DNA of 12,996 bases, from NCBI GenBank assembly GCA_018623655.1, contig JAAZVG010000033.1, positions 1 to 12,996 of the forward strand. Reading direction: 5' to 3'. This DNA comes from Flavobacteriaceae bacterium (lineage in GTDB: Bacteria > Bacteroidota > Bacteroidia > Flavobacteriales > Flavobacteriaceae). The position numbers and the translations under genes were made by a program. The notes below the pieces were generated by a model. It searched no databases, was not told the DNA's origin, and saw only the letters and a list, made by a program, of their open reading frames with translations. Shown here one piece after another: positions 1-7,446 of the stretch (position 1 is the first letter of the stretch; each line of letters starts with the position of its first letter).

Positions 1-1351
1 ATAGCGCAGCCACTGCACCTTTCGCGTTAATTTTTTTATAGAAAATACCGAGAAGAAAAGCAGCTGCAATCGGAGGGGAAACATAGGCTTGTACGCTTTG
101 TAAGTATCTATAGATACCTCCGCCTTCTGTTAGTTTTTGCATAAATGGAATCCAAGCTAGACCTACAATCACTAAGATAATCGTAGCGATTCGGCCTACC
201 ATAACCAACTGCTTCTCACTAGCCTCTGGCTTCCATTGTTTATAGAAATCAAAAGTAAAAAGCGTTGAAGTACTATTAAACACAGAAGACAACGAACTCA
301 TAAGCGCCGCTAAGAATCCGGCTACAACAAGACCTCTAAATCCAACAGGGAGCACCCTTAGAATCAGTGCAGGCAATGCAGCATCTGTAGTGGTGCGAAC
401 CTCTCCGGTAATTGGGTTGGTAACTGTAAATAAATCCGGGTAGGAGGTTACTGAAAGTGCGTACGCAATAATCCCAGGAAAGATGAAAATAAATAAAGGA
501 AGTAGTTTTAAGAAAGAACCAAAAATAGTCCCCTTTCGAGCCGTTGATATGTCCTTAGCAGAGAGCACACGTTGTACAATAAATTGATCGGTGCACCAGT
601 ACCAAATACCTAAAATAGGAGCCCCTAATAGCACCCCTGTCCACGGATACTCCTTATTTCTCCATAAACTCATGAACGTATCGGCATCTGGCGAATTCGC
701 CTGTATCGCAGCAGTCACCTCTGACCATCCTCCAATAGCTTCTAATCCGAAATAGGTCGCCGCTAAACCACCCAAAATAAAAATGATCGCCTGAGCCATA
801 TCTGTGTAGATAACTGCCTTAAGACCTCCAAAAACGGTGTATAGACCTGTTGCAATTACTGTAATCAATGCACCTGTCCAGAATGGAATGCCTAACAGTA
901 CTTCAAAAACCAATGCGCCTGCGAAAATGGTAAATGAAATCTTGGTAAGAACGTATGAAATAATGGAGACTACAGAGAGGTAAGTCCTTGCTCCTTTATT
1001 GTATCGACGTTCCAAAAATTCAGGCATGGTAAATACTCCACTCTTGATATAGAACGGAACAAAAACCCAGCCCAAAAGAAGTAAAATAAGCGAAGCTAAA
1101 ATTTCAAATTGGGCTTCAGGAAAGGCTCCTCTTGCTCCTGAACCAGAAAGTCCAATAAGGTGTTCAGAACCGATATTACTCGCAAATAGTGAAGCTCCGA
1201 TAGCAAACCAACCTAAATCACGACCTCCTAGAAAATAGCTCGAAGCATCTGCACCCGCTTTTTCTTTCTTAGTAACATACCATGCAATTCCAAAAATCAA
1301 TAAGAAATAAGCGGCAATTATGGTGAAATCAATAGCTCCTAGGGTTTCCAT
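1..1351 (-). CDS. SGLT-type sodium/sugar symporter (SSS family), 3' end outside window
   Basis: Inner-membrane Na+-coupled solute symporter of the SSS family, most likely for a sugar. I translated 450 codons from an ATG at 1351; family members are about 530-560 residues, so roughly the last 80-100 residues lie beyond the left edge. Seen: an N-terminal membrane helix, then YFLGGRDLGW, SNIGSEHLIG (N59, H64), GWVFVPFYIKSGVFTMPEF, WYWCTDQFIVQRVLSAKD and the Na+-site-type stretch MSSLSSVFNSTSTLFT, followed by YLQSVQAYVSPPIAAAF. Known for the family: in human SGLT1, sugar contacts include N78, H83, E102, the YW pair and Q457. Here N59, H64, E83, the WYW segment and the Q of YLQS sit in equivalent places with identical N/H/E spacing. 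Inference: the substrate is glucose, galactose or a similar sugar. It is divergent from the secreted-protein gene at 1417. No clear promoter was found on its own strand. Confidence 0.93.
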   Translation of the reverse strand, partial: METLGAIDFTIIAAYFLLIFGIAWYVTKKEKAGADASSYFLGGRDLGWFAIGASLFASNIGSEHLIGLSGSGARGAFPEAQFEILASLILLLLGWVFVPFYIKSGVFTMPEFLERRYNKGARTYLSVVSIISYVLTKISFTIFAGALVFEVLLGIPFWTGALITVIATGLYTVFGGLKAVIYTDMAQAIIFILGGLAATYFGLEAIGGWSEVTAAIQANSPDADTFMSLWRNKEYPWTGVLLGAPILGIWYWCTDQFIVQRVLSAKDISTARKGTIFGSFLKLLPLFIFIFPGIIAYALSVTSYPDLFTVTNPITGEVRTTTDAALPALILRVLPVGFRGLVVAGFLAALMSSLSSVFNSTSTLFTFDFYKQWKPEASEKQLVMVGRIATIILVIVGLAWIPFMQKLTEGGGIYRYLQSVQAYVSPPIAAAFLLGIFYKKINAKGAVAAL

Positions 1352-1371
1352 AAAGTTGTCATTTTGATTAG

Positions 1372-1379
1372 TAACTTTG
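1372..1379 (+). promoter_or_regulatory. Candidate -7 promoter element for the secreted-protein gene
   Basis: TAACTTTG matches the Bacteroidota -7 consensus TAnnTTTG exactly and points toward the gene starting at 1417. Transcription would begin near 1385, leaving a leader of about 30 bases that contains the 14-bp palindrome. I see no convincing -33 TTTG at the usual 19-21 base spacing, so this is a moderate call. Confidence 0.4.
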
Positions 1380-1402
1380 CAATTTAGACCTTTTTTGGAA
1401 TT

Positions 1403-1416
1403 AACACTTAAGTGTT
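1403..1416. repeat. Perfect 14-bp palindrome directly before a start codon
   Basis: AACACTTAAGTGTT reads identically on both strands and ends at the base before the GTG start at 1417. It lies between the divergent symporter and secreted-protein genes, downstream of the candidate -7 element. It could be an operator for a dimeric regulator acting as a roadblock. As RNA, the lack of a free loop makes a hairpin less likely. One palindrome of this length is expected by chance roughly once per window of this size, so position is the main argument. Confidence 0.4.
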
Positions 1417-2061
1417 GTGGTAAAGCAATTATTTTTCATCGGATTTGTTATTCTAAGCCTGAATATTCAGGCTCAAATCGGTGATTTACCGAAGGCTAGA
1501 CCTATCATTAAAGGTCAAAATCCCAATCTGGGTGTTAAGAAAAATTCAACGGGTACGCTACTCAGAATGCCTTCTGTACTTGACAGTAGCCTCACAAAAC
1601 CAAAATCAGGACCTCAGCTTATTGATCAATCAAACCTCAAAGATGCAGGGTTTGATTTAGTGATTGACCCAAAAATAGCACTAGCAGAAAATGCCAACTC
1701 CAATCTAGCTCGAGGAGATATGTACCTTGGAGATATTAAAACATCTGCTGATCATGTAGGAATAGCTATTCGAGATCATGGAGAAATTGACGGGGACCGT
1801 GTGCTCATTCTAGTAAATGAAGTTGTAGTTGAATACAATGCACTACTTAGCGGACGTTTTCAAAAACTCAATGTCGAATTAAAAGATGGGTTTAATGCCA
1901 TTGAATTCAAAGCATTAAATCAAGGATATGCCGGCCTGAATACCGCCCAATTACTTGTATTGGATGAAAATGGGGAAGCCATTAAAAACCAGAGTTGGTA
2001 TTTAGCCACCGGTTCTACAGCGAAAATTATCGTTGTAAAAACACCCACCCTAAAAGACTAG
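1417..2061 (+). CDS. Secreted protein of unknown function
   Basis: A 214-residue protein starting with GTG at 1417. No in-frame ATG gives a better start, and the GTG places a classic signal peptide at the N terminus: MVKQ, a hydrophobic core FFIGFVILSL, and a probable signal peptidase I site after N-I-Q-A (about residue 19). There is no lipobox Cys. Residues about 20-90 are polar and rich in Pro, Lys, Asn and Leu. Residues about 95-210 alternate short hydrophobic strands (RVLILVNEVVVEY, KLNVELKDGFNAIEFKAL, TAQLLVLDENGE, TAKIIVVK), which suggests a beta-sandwich domain. The motif IRDHGEIDGDRV, with many acidic residues, could bind metal ions. I recognise it only as a type of small exported protein met in flavobacteria, with no assigned role. 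Its stop codon overlaps that of the convergent acylase by four bases. Two perfect palindromes sit at its 5' end. Confidence 0.8.
   Translation: MVKQLFFIGFVILSLNIQAQIGDLPKARPIIKGQNPNLGVKKNSTGTLLRMPSVLDSSLTKPKSGPQLIDQSNLKDAGFDLVIDPKIALAENANSNLARGDMYLGDIKTSADHVGIAIRDHGEIDGDRVLILVNEVVVEYNALLSGRFQKLNVELKDGFNAIEFKALNQGYAGLNTAQLLVLDENGEAIKNQSWYLATGSTAKIIVVKTPTLKD
1456..1473. repeat. Perfect 18-bp palindrome inside signal-peptide codons
   Basis: AGCCTGAATATTCAGGCT is a perfect palindrome that spans codons for S-L-N-I-Q-A of the signal peptide of the gene starting at 1417. As RNA it would fold into a 7-bp stem with an ATAT loop about 40 bases after the start codon. Its centre is 55 bases from the centre of the 14-bp palindrome at 1403-1416. 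An 18-bp perfect palindrome is expected by chance about 0.05 times in 13 kb. Function is unknown; operator and mRNA hairpin are both possible. Confidence 0.45.
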
Positions 2062-4229
2062 TAACGTTCGCCAGGGTGATAGGTTTCGAGCGCTCTTCTT
2101 AGCACCTCTTCTCTATAAAAAGGCACCTTCTTGAAAATACCATTTGCATAAAGTGAAGTTTGATCGTCGAAGTGCTTAGAACTCGGATCACCACTCTGCC
2201 CACCTGCCAGTAGACTGTACGCCTCAACCTTATCACCGAATTCTACGACTGCCACAAAACTATTGCCACGGGTACCGTATATCTTTTTAGTGTTATTGTG
2301 GTAGCGCGAACCATAGGCCGCTAATGCACCCCATCGGCCACTTGCATGCGGAATAGCGATACTTGGCAAAGAATCGTTGAAGGCTTGAAAAATAGAGCCA
2401 TCAATCCTTTGGTATCGATTCACTTCACCCCACGTAATCAGCGGTGTGCCAAAGTCGGTAATCATTTGTTCTGCAGTGGCCCTCAACAGCGCTAATTTCT
2501 TTTTAGGATCACTTTCACTGCTTCCCCAAAAGGTCATGTGTTCCAATTCGCTATACCCATTAGGACGTTTAATTTCTCTAAGAAGTCGAGTGCCATAGAA
2601 ATGCGCGATACTCATGGCTTTGCTATCCAGATTTGTTTTAAAATCCCAAGAGCGCAAGATTTCGATAATCTCAGAGAGCTTTGGATCCGGAAAACGATCG
2701 TAAGCATTTATCAGGCCCGGAATTAGCTCTTCAAAAGCAGGTAAACTCGGATCATAAGCGAGTTGGATCAACGATTGCAAATCGTGTTTTTGTTCATTAG
2801 CGAGGAGTCGGATAGCGTGAATGCCTCTGAAATTCTCGGGGGCTGTGCTCATGTAATACGGATAATCTTCGGGCCTTGGGCTATCATCACCAGCGGAGGT
2901 AAACGGGGTAGAGTTGCAGTTTTGCAACCATCCGGTCGAAGGGTTTAAGAGCGTGATATGCTCATTTACTTCATGAAGCCCTTGCCAATCGGTATCTGGA
3001 TTAGAGCCATCTACGGGTTGCGCATAATCGAATCGCGTATTGCGTTTCGGGATAAAATTCCCATGCCAGTAGGCAATATTTCCCTCTGCATCAGCATAAA
3101 CCGTATTGTTAGAAGAGTTCGTTTTCAGGTTCATCATGTTACTAAAACCTTCATACCCATCTTGTTTTGTTCTAATAAACGACTGCTCAAGGGCACGAGC
3201 AGGAGACCACATCAATGCGGTTGAAACCCACTTGTCATTTAACTGATGAGTTACTGGGCCGTGATGCGTGCGGTAAAGGGTATAGGTCTCTTCATCTAGG
3301 CTACCATCTTCTGATTTCACTTTCAGGGTGGTGGTAAATGATTTTACAGGCCTCCACTCTGAACCATATCGATATTCAAGACCCTCAGCGGTCTTGCGAA
3401 CCTCTTCGACAAATTCATCGATGACGTCGGTATAGGTTGAGGTATGCATCCATCCGGTATTTTCATTAAAACCTTGATAGATGAAGAATTGACCCCATGT
3501 CACCGCTCCATAAGCATTCAAGCCTTCTTCACTTACCACGTGCATCTCTCCTCTAAAGAAAAAAGAAGTATGCGGATTGATAAGTAGCATGGCATTACCT
3601 GTTTTAGTCTTATGTTTATTAAGTGCTATTCCGTTTGATCCAGCAGGTTCTACTAGTGCTACCTCTGCAGCAATTGCTTCAGATTCTAATAAGTCGATCG
3701 GCCTTTTATCTCCGTAAAAAGCTTCGATTTTACGCGTTGAAACCCTTTCAATATCTCCCCCAATCGATCCTTCGCTAAAATAGTAGGGCATCCATGGCTC
3801 AAAATGCTTGATTACTCGCGGCTCTACCTCTGGATGGGTCTGGAGATAATAATTCACTCCATCAGCAAAGGCGACACAAAGATTTTTTAACCATTCAGGG
3901 CTTTCCTGGTAAGCGGCTTTTGCTTCATCTTGAGTCATAAATAATTGAGCGCGAAGGTCGCTGTATAAGGCAGATGAACCCTCAGTCTCAGCAAGTTTTC
4001 CTGTTGCCCAAATATAATTTTGCTCAACACGATTAAAATCATCCTCACACTGTGCGTAAAGCATTCCAAAAACAGCATCGGCATCAGTCTTTGCATAGAT
4101 ATGGGGTACTCCAAAGTCATCTCGGATAATCTCTACGCGTTCAGCTCTAGCCACAAGTCTTGAAAGTTCTTCAGTGCCCGTGCAAGCTGAGGTTACTATA
4201 ACGAAAAGCAATAATCCAATCTGCTTCAT
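2058..4229 (-). CDS. Penicillin acylase family lipoprotein (Ntn hydrolase)
   Basis: A 723-residue amide hydrolase of the penicillin amidase (S45) family, which cleaves the acyl side chain of amide substrates after self-processing into alpha and beta subunits. Seen: signal peptide MKQIGLLLFVIVTSAC with lipobox Cys16, so it is probably a lipoprotein anchored in the envelope; the family start VEIIRDDFGVPHIYA at 32-46; the autoprocessing site AGSNG, with Ser198 as the predicted N-terminal nucleophile of the beta chain; GFNENTGW near 253-260; THHGPV near 321-326; NNTVYADAEGNIAYW at 374-388, containing the Asn expected to form the oxyanion hole; and NPSTGWLQNCN near 429-439. Length fits the family. 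Substrate cannot be told from sequence: relatives act on penicillins, N-acyl homoserine lactones or cyclic lipopeptides. It converges on the secreted-protein gene with a four-base stop overlap and is divergent from the ABC transporter gene. Confidence 0.92.
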   Translation of the reverse strand: MKQIGLLLFVIVTSACTGTEELSRLVARAERVEIIRDDFGVPHIYAKTDADAVFGMLYAQCEDDFNRVEQNYIWATGKLAETEGSSALYSDLRAQLFMTQDEAKAAYQESPEWLKNLCVAFADGVNYYLQTHPEVEPRVIKHFEPWMPYYFSEGSIGGDIERVSTRKIEAFYGDKRPIDLLESEAIAAEVALVEPAGSNGIALNKHKTKTGNAMLLINPHTSFFFRGEMHVVSEEGLNAYGAVTWGQFFIYQGFNENTGWMHTSTYTDVIDEFVEEVRKTAEGLEYRYGSEWRPVKSFTTTLKVKSEDGSLDEETYTLYRTHHGPVTHQLNDKWVSTALMWSPARALEQSFIRTKQDGYEGFSNMMNLKTNSSNNTVYADAEGNIAYWHGNFIPKRNTRFDYAQPVDGSNPDTDWQGLHEVNEHITLLNPSTGWLQNCNSTPFTSAGDDSPRPEDYPYYMSTAPENFRGIHAIRLLANEQKHDLQSLIQLAYDPSLPAFEELIPGLINAYDRFPDPKLSEIIEILRSWDFKTNLDSKAMSIAHFYGTRLLREIKRPNGYSELEHMTFWGSSESDPKKKLALLRATAEQMITDFGTPLITWGEVNRYQRIDGSIFQAFNDSLPSIAIPHASGRWGALAAYGSRYHNNTKKIYGTRGNSFVAVVEFGDKVEAYSLLAGGQSGDPSSKHFDDQTSLYANGIFKKVPFYREEVLRRALETYHPGERY

Positions 4230-4263
4230 TTTAATTCAATATTTATTAACCTCATCAAGATAC

Positions 4264-4286
4264 TGCATTTTGGCTGCAGTAATGCA
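4264..4286. promoter_or_regulatory. Inverted repeat in divergent promoter region, possible operator
   Basis: TGCATT at 4264-4269 and AATGCA at 4281-4286 form an inverted repeat with an 11-base spacer that itself contains CTGCAG (4274-4279). It lies in the 73-base gap between the acylase and the ABC transporter start and overlaps the candidate -33 element. The position is typical of an operator, but the arms are short. Confidence 0.3.
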
Positions 4287-4297
4287 CCTTATCTTTA
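4268..4297 (+). promoter_or_regulatory. Candidate promoter of the ABC transporter gene
   Basis: TTTTG at 4268-4272 (-33-like) and TATCTTTA at 4290-4297 (one mismatch to TAnnTTTG), with a 17-base spacer. If real, transcription would start within a few bases of the ATG at 4303, giving a leaderless or nearly leaderless message. This fits the absence of any Shine-Dalgarno sequence there. The final-base mismatch and short spacing limit confidence. Confidence 0.38.
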
Positions 4298-4302
4298 CCA
4301 AC

Positions 4303-6036
4303 ATGAATGAGTCACGGAGTAGTTTAAAAAAAGCCTTTAAAACAATTATTAAACCTAGAATTCACCTGGTATTTACAGGTTTAGGTCTAATCGTTATCAG
4401 CAAGGGGGCTTCTTTTGTAGCTCCATTGGCCATGAGAACCTTCGTAGATGATCTCATTCCGAACAAAGATTTACAAGGCATCAAAACACTTGTAATGGTC
4501 GTTTTAATTGCTCTTATTTTACAAGCGACAACAAGTTTTTTACTTACTAGGCTCGTCAGTGTAGCTGCTCAATATCTAATTACTGAGTTACGAATTCAAG
4601 TACAGCAGAAACTCTTGTCGCTACCTGTTCGATTTTTTGAAAATACTCAAACGGGGGCGCTTGTTTCTAGGGTGATGAAAGATGTTGAAGGAGTCAAAAG
4701 TTTAATAGGGACAGGACTAGTTCAATTAATTGGCGGCTTATTTACTGCTGTAGTAGCCTTTGTGTTTCTTATTCGGTTGAGCCTGCCAATGACACTATTC
4801 AGTTTGGCGCCTTTAGCTCTATTCGCCCTTATTGCTTTTAAGGCCTTTACTACAGTACGCCCGGTATTTAGAGAAAGAGGTAAAATTGAGGCAGAGGTAA
4901 AAGGGCGACTTAATGAGACCTTTTCTGGAATTAGAATGATTAAGGGCTTTTCGGCCGAATCAAGAGAGAAATCAAGATTCGAAAAAGGGGCAACAACTCT
5001 ATTCGAGAATATTAAAAAGTCAATGATTTATATGGCCCTAATAAGTAGCGGATCAATCCTTCTCGCAGGGGTGGCCACTACCCTAGTAACCGGTCTTGGG
5101 GGTTACTACATTATCGAGGGTTCATTAAGTCTTGGTGAATTTTTGCAATTTACCTTCTTATTAGGACTGCTAATTAGCCCTATTTTTCAATTAACCAGCG
5201 TAGGTACAGAAATAACCGATGCACTTGCAGGTCTTGATCGTACCGAGGAATTATTTGAAAAAATCTCTGAATTTGAAAAACACAAAGGCGCTGAGTTAAT
5301 TGGAGGTTTTCATTCGCTAGCTTTTGACAAGGTGTGTTTTAGTTATAACGAAGGACGAAAAGTCTTAAACAATATTAGTTTCGAATTATTAGCTGGGAAA
5401 ACCATTGCACTGGTAGGAAGCTCAGGAGCAGGAAAATCTACTCTAGCCAATATTGCTGCCCGATTTCTTGAACCTGATTCAGGACATCTGATTATCAATG
5501 GGCAACCAGCAAATGAGATCGACCTTGCCTCTTATCGTAAGCAACTAGGAGTCGTTCTTCAAGATGATTTTCTTTTCGACGGAACGATCAGGGAAAATGT
5601 ACTTTATGGCAATCCCGAATGTAGTGAAGAAGAGCTAGCTTCGGCGCTAGATGCAGCCTATGTGAGCGAATTTGTTGGGAGTCTTGAGAAGGGTATTGAA
5701 ACAGTTATCGGAGAAAGGGGTATTAAACTTTCAGGGGGTCAGAGACAGCGATTAGCCATAGCAAGAGCTCTAGTAGCAAACCCAAGATTATTAATTCTCG
5801 ATGAGGCTACATCGAATTTAGATGCAGAGAGCGAATATTACATTCAGCTAGGTCTAGAGAATCTTACACGAAACAGAGCTACACTCGTAATCGCTCATAG
5901 ACTTAGCACCATACAAAATGCAGATATAATTATTGTCTTAGAAAAAGGTGAAATTGTAGAGTCTGGCACCCACAAAGAATTATTCGAAAAGCAAGGCAGA
6001 TACCACAGTTTATATACGAGACAGGCTCGTATTTAA
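4303..6036 (+). CDS. ABC exporter half-transporter (fused permease and ATPase)
   Basis: A 577-residue type I ABC exporter half-transporter that would act as a dimer in the inner membrane, in the MsbA/multidrug exporter group. I chose ATG 4303 (MNESRSSLKKAF) because the open frame further upstream codes for sequence unlike the family and runs into the acylase gene; ATG 4282 (MHLIFTNMNES) is an alternative. Six hydrophobic helices lie in about residues 20-300. The ATPase domain shows an aromatic A-loop residue (Tyr348), Walker A GSSGAGKST at 372-380, Q-loop Gln420, signature LSGGQ at 476-480, Walker B LLILDE at 496-501 and the switch His532, so it should be catalytically competent. Substrate is unknown; lipid A/phospholipid flipping or drug export are both typical for such proteins. 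It converges on the ferredoxin gene with a nine-base gap. Confidence 0.93.
   Translation: MNESRSSLKKAFKTIIKPRIHLVFTGLGLIVISKGASFVAPLAMRTFVDDLIPNKDLQGIKTLVMVVLIALILQATTSFLLTRLVSVAAQYLITELRIQVQQKLLSLPVRFFENTQTGALVSRVMKDVEGVKSLIGTGLVQLIGGLFTAVVAFVFLIRLSLPMTLFSLAPLALFALIAFKAFTTVRPVFRERGKIEAEVKGRLNETFSGIRMIKGFSAESREKSRFEKGATTLFENIKKSMIYMALISSGSILLAGVATTLVTGLGGYYIIEGSLSLGEFLQFTFLLGLLISPIFQLTSVGTEITDALAGLDRTEELFEKISEFEKHKGAELIGGFHSLAFDKVCFSYNEGRKVLNNISFELLAGKTIALVGSSGAGKSTLANIAARFLEPDSGHLIINGQPANEIDLASYRKQLGVVLQDDFLFDGTIRENVLYGNPECSEEELASALDAAYVSEFVGSLEKGIETVIGERGIKLSGGQRQRLAIARALVANPRLLILDEATSNLDAESEYYIQLGLENLTRNRATLVIAHRLSTIQNADIIIVLEKGEIVESGTHKELFEKQGRYHSLYTRQARI
6014..6032. terminator. Hairpin at convergent gene junction, possible bidirectional terminator
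   Basis: ATACGAG, loop ACAGG, CTCGTAT form a perfect 7-bp stem with a 5-base loop inside the last codons of the ABC transporter gene, just before its stop, and just past the stop of the ferredoxin gene on the other strand. On the plus strand it is followed only by TTTAAAAGC, so the U-tract is poor. Either strand could use it to end transcription or to protect the 3' end. Confidence 0.35.
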
Positions 6037-6045
6037 AAGCTTTCC

Positions 6046-6375
6046 TTAAGACTCTGGGGCGATCTGAACGATTAGACCTTCTATTTCTTTAGAAATTGGT
6101 ATTTGGCAGCCAAGACGACTATTGTCTCTGACATAAAAGGCCTCTGACAGCATCGCCTCTTCTTCATCAGACACAGGGCTAAGTTCATGCGATGATTCTA
6201 TATAACATTGACACGAAGCACACATCGCCATACCTCCACAAATACCAATAGTACCCTCGGGTTCAATTTCAAAAGAGCGCACCACTTCCATCACATTCAT
6301 GTTCATATCGGTAGGGGCTTGCAATTCATGCTTCACACCCTGCCGATCGATAATCGTAATTGCCACCTCATTCAT
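6046..6375 (-). CDS. 2Fe-2S ferredoxin, adrenodoxin type
   Basis: A 109-residue soluble [2Fe-2S] ferredoxin. The cluster ligands are visible as C46, C52, C55 and C90 (C-x5-C-x2-C-x34-C), the pattern of adrenodoxin/Fdx-type ferredoxins rather than plant-type. The core ICGGMAMCASCQCYI and the acidic stretch between the third and fourth Cys (SPVSDEEEAM) are family hallmarks; the acidic helix usually docks the reductase. It is the last gene of the series, two bases after the stop of the ferredoxin-NADP reductase gene, so that enzyme is its likely electron donor. Inference: it passes electrons to Fe-S cluster assembly or another local acceptor, given Mrp and Nfu upstream. It ends nine bases from the convergent ABC transporter gene. 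Confidence 0.93.
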   Translation of the reverse strand: MNEVAITIIDRQGVKHELQAPTDMNMNVMEVVRSFEIEPEGTIGICGGMAMCASCQCYIESSHELSPVSDEEEAMLSEAFYVRDNSRLGCQIPISKEIEGLIVQIAPES

Positions 6376-6377
6376 GA

Positions 6378-7436
6378 CTAATCAATGGTTTTTACTACAG
6401 CTTTAGGCGCCTCTTTTTTAGAACCATCAAAACCGGTAACTCCTCCCACGGTGGTATACTTCATTACATAACGCTTACCCGGATGAATACGGGCGTAAGC
6501 GCTCTGGCACATTAATGTTGCCTCATGAAAACCACAAAGAATCAGTTTTAATTTTCCGGGATACGTATTTACATCACCTATAGCATATACACCCGGTATA
6601 TTGGTTTGATAATCTAAGGTATGATCTACTTTGATCGCGTTCTTCTCAATCTCAAGTCCCCAATCAGATAAGGGTCCTAACTTTGGAGAAAGACCAAAAA
6701 GTGGAATAAAAGCATCAACGGCTATTTCTTTGGTTAAATCAGTTTGGTGATTGTGAACTACTAAAGATGTTACTGAATCTACCCCTTTTATTTCAACTAC
6801 CTCAGCAGGGGTGTTCAGCCTAATCTTTCCTTTATTTTTTAGTTCTTGAACTTTCTCTACTGAATCTAGGGCTCCTCTAAACTCATTGCGACGATGAACC
6901 AAATGTACCTCGGTTGCAATATCACTCAAGAAAATAGACCAGTCTAAGGCAGAATCTCCTCCTCCAGCAATCAATACTTTTTTACCGCGATATTGCTCTG
7001 GGTCTTTCACCATATACGCAACTCCGTGATCCTCGAACTTCTCTATACCTGGAATTTCAGGTTTTCGCGGTTCGAAACTTCCCAGGCCACCTGCTATTGC
7101 AACCACCTTAGCTTTGTGCTGCGTTCCCTTATTAGTAGTAACAATAAAGAACTCATCCTCAGTACGTTCTAAAGTCTCCGCCCTTTCACCTAAAGTAAAT
7201 CCGGGTTGAAAAGGTTCGATTTGCTTCATTAATTTATCGACTAACTCACCAGCAAGAACCTCCGGATACCCCGGAATATCATAAATCGGTTTCTTAGGAT
7301 ATAACTCAGCTAGTTGTCCTCCAGGTTGTGGTAAAGCATCTACTAGATGACATTTAAGCTGTAATAATCCCGCTTCGAAAACAGTAAAAAGGCCGGTAGG
7401 TCCCGCTCCTATGATTAGGATATCGGTTGTAATCAT
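6378..7436 (-). CDS. Ferredoxin-NADP+ reductase, thioredoxin-reductase type
   Basis: A 352-residue flavoprotein expected to move electrons between NADPH and ferredoxin (EC 1.18.1.2), in the group of Bacillus subtilis YumC and Chlorobium FNR. Seen: FAD-binding GAGPTG at 10-15; a YDIPGYPE segment at 52-59; the NADPH-binding GGGDSA at 158-163, followed by HRRNEFR at 181-187, whose Arg residues suit the 2'-phosphate of NADPH; and the C-terminal FAD motif AIGDVNTYPGKLKL at 285-298. The redox-active CxxC of thioredoxin reductase is absent, which separates it from TrxB. The tail (YTTVGGVTGFDG, 327-338) is the C-terminal extension of this FNR type. The adjacent ferredoxin gene supports the assignment. 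Gap to nfu upstream is ten bases, so the genes are probably cotranscribed. Confidence 0.92.
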   Translation of the reverse strand: MITTDILIIGAGPTGLFTVFEAGLLQLKCHLVDALPQPGGQLAELYPKKPIYDIPGYPEVLAGELVDKLMKQIEPFQPGFTLGERAETLERTEDEFFIVTTNKGTQHKAKVVAIAGGLGSFEPRKPEIPGIEKFEDHGVAYMVKDPEQYRGKKVLIAGGGDSALDWSIFLSDIATEVHLVHRRNEFRGALDSVEKVQELKNKGKIRLNTPAEVVEIKGVDSVTSLVVHNHQTDLTKEIAVDAFIPLFGLSPKLGPLSDWGLEIEKNAIKVDHTLDYQTNIPGVYAIGDVNTYPGKLKLILCGFHEATLMCQSAYARIHPGKRYVMKYTTVGGVTGFDGSKKEAPKAVVKTID

Positions 7437-7446
7437 GGTATTTATT

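Noticed and set aside
2046..2078. Inverted repeat CACCCT/AGGGTG around the convergent stops as a terminator
   Set aside because: Only six base pairs with a 21-base loop and no U-tract; likely chance.
2538..3224. Plus-strand open frames within the acylase gene
   Set aside because: They are antisense shadows of a well-supported gene, with no family motifs or start context.
4174..4302. Longer N terminus for the ABC transporter starting at 4174
   Set aside because: It would overlap the start of the acylase gene, and the added 43 residues do not resemble the start of ABC exporters. ATG 4303 gives a normal-length protein.
6378..7436. Thioredoxin reductase
   Set aside because: The fold matches, but the CxxC redox motif is missing and the C-terminal extension and neighbouring ferredoxin fit ferredoxin-NADP reductase instead.
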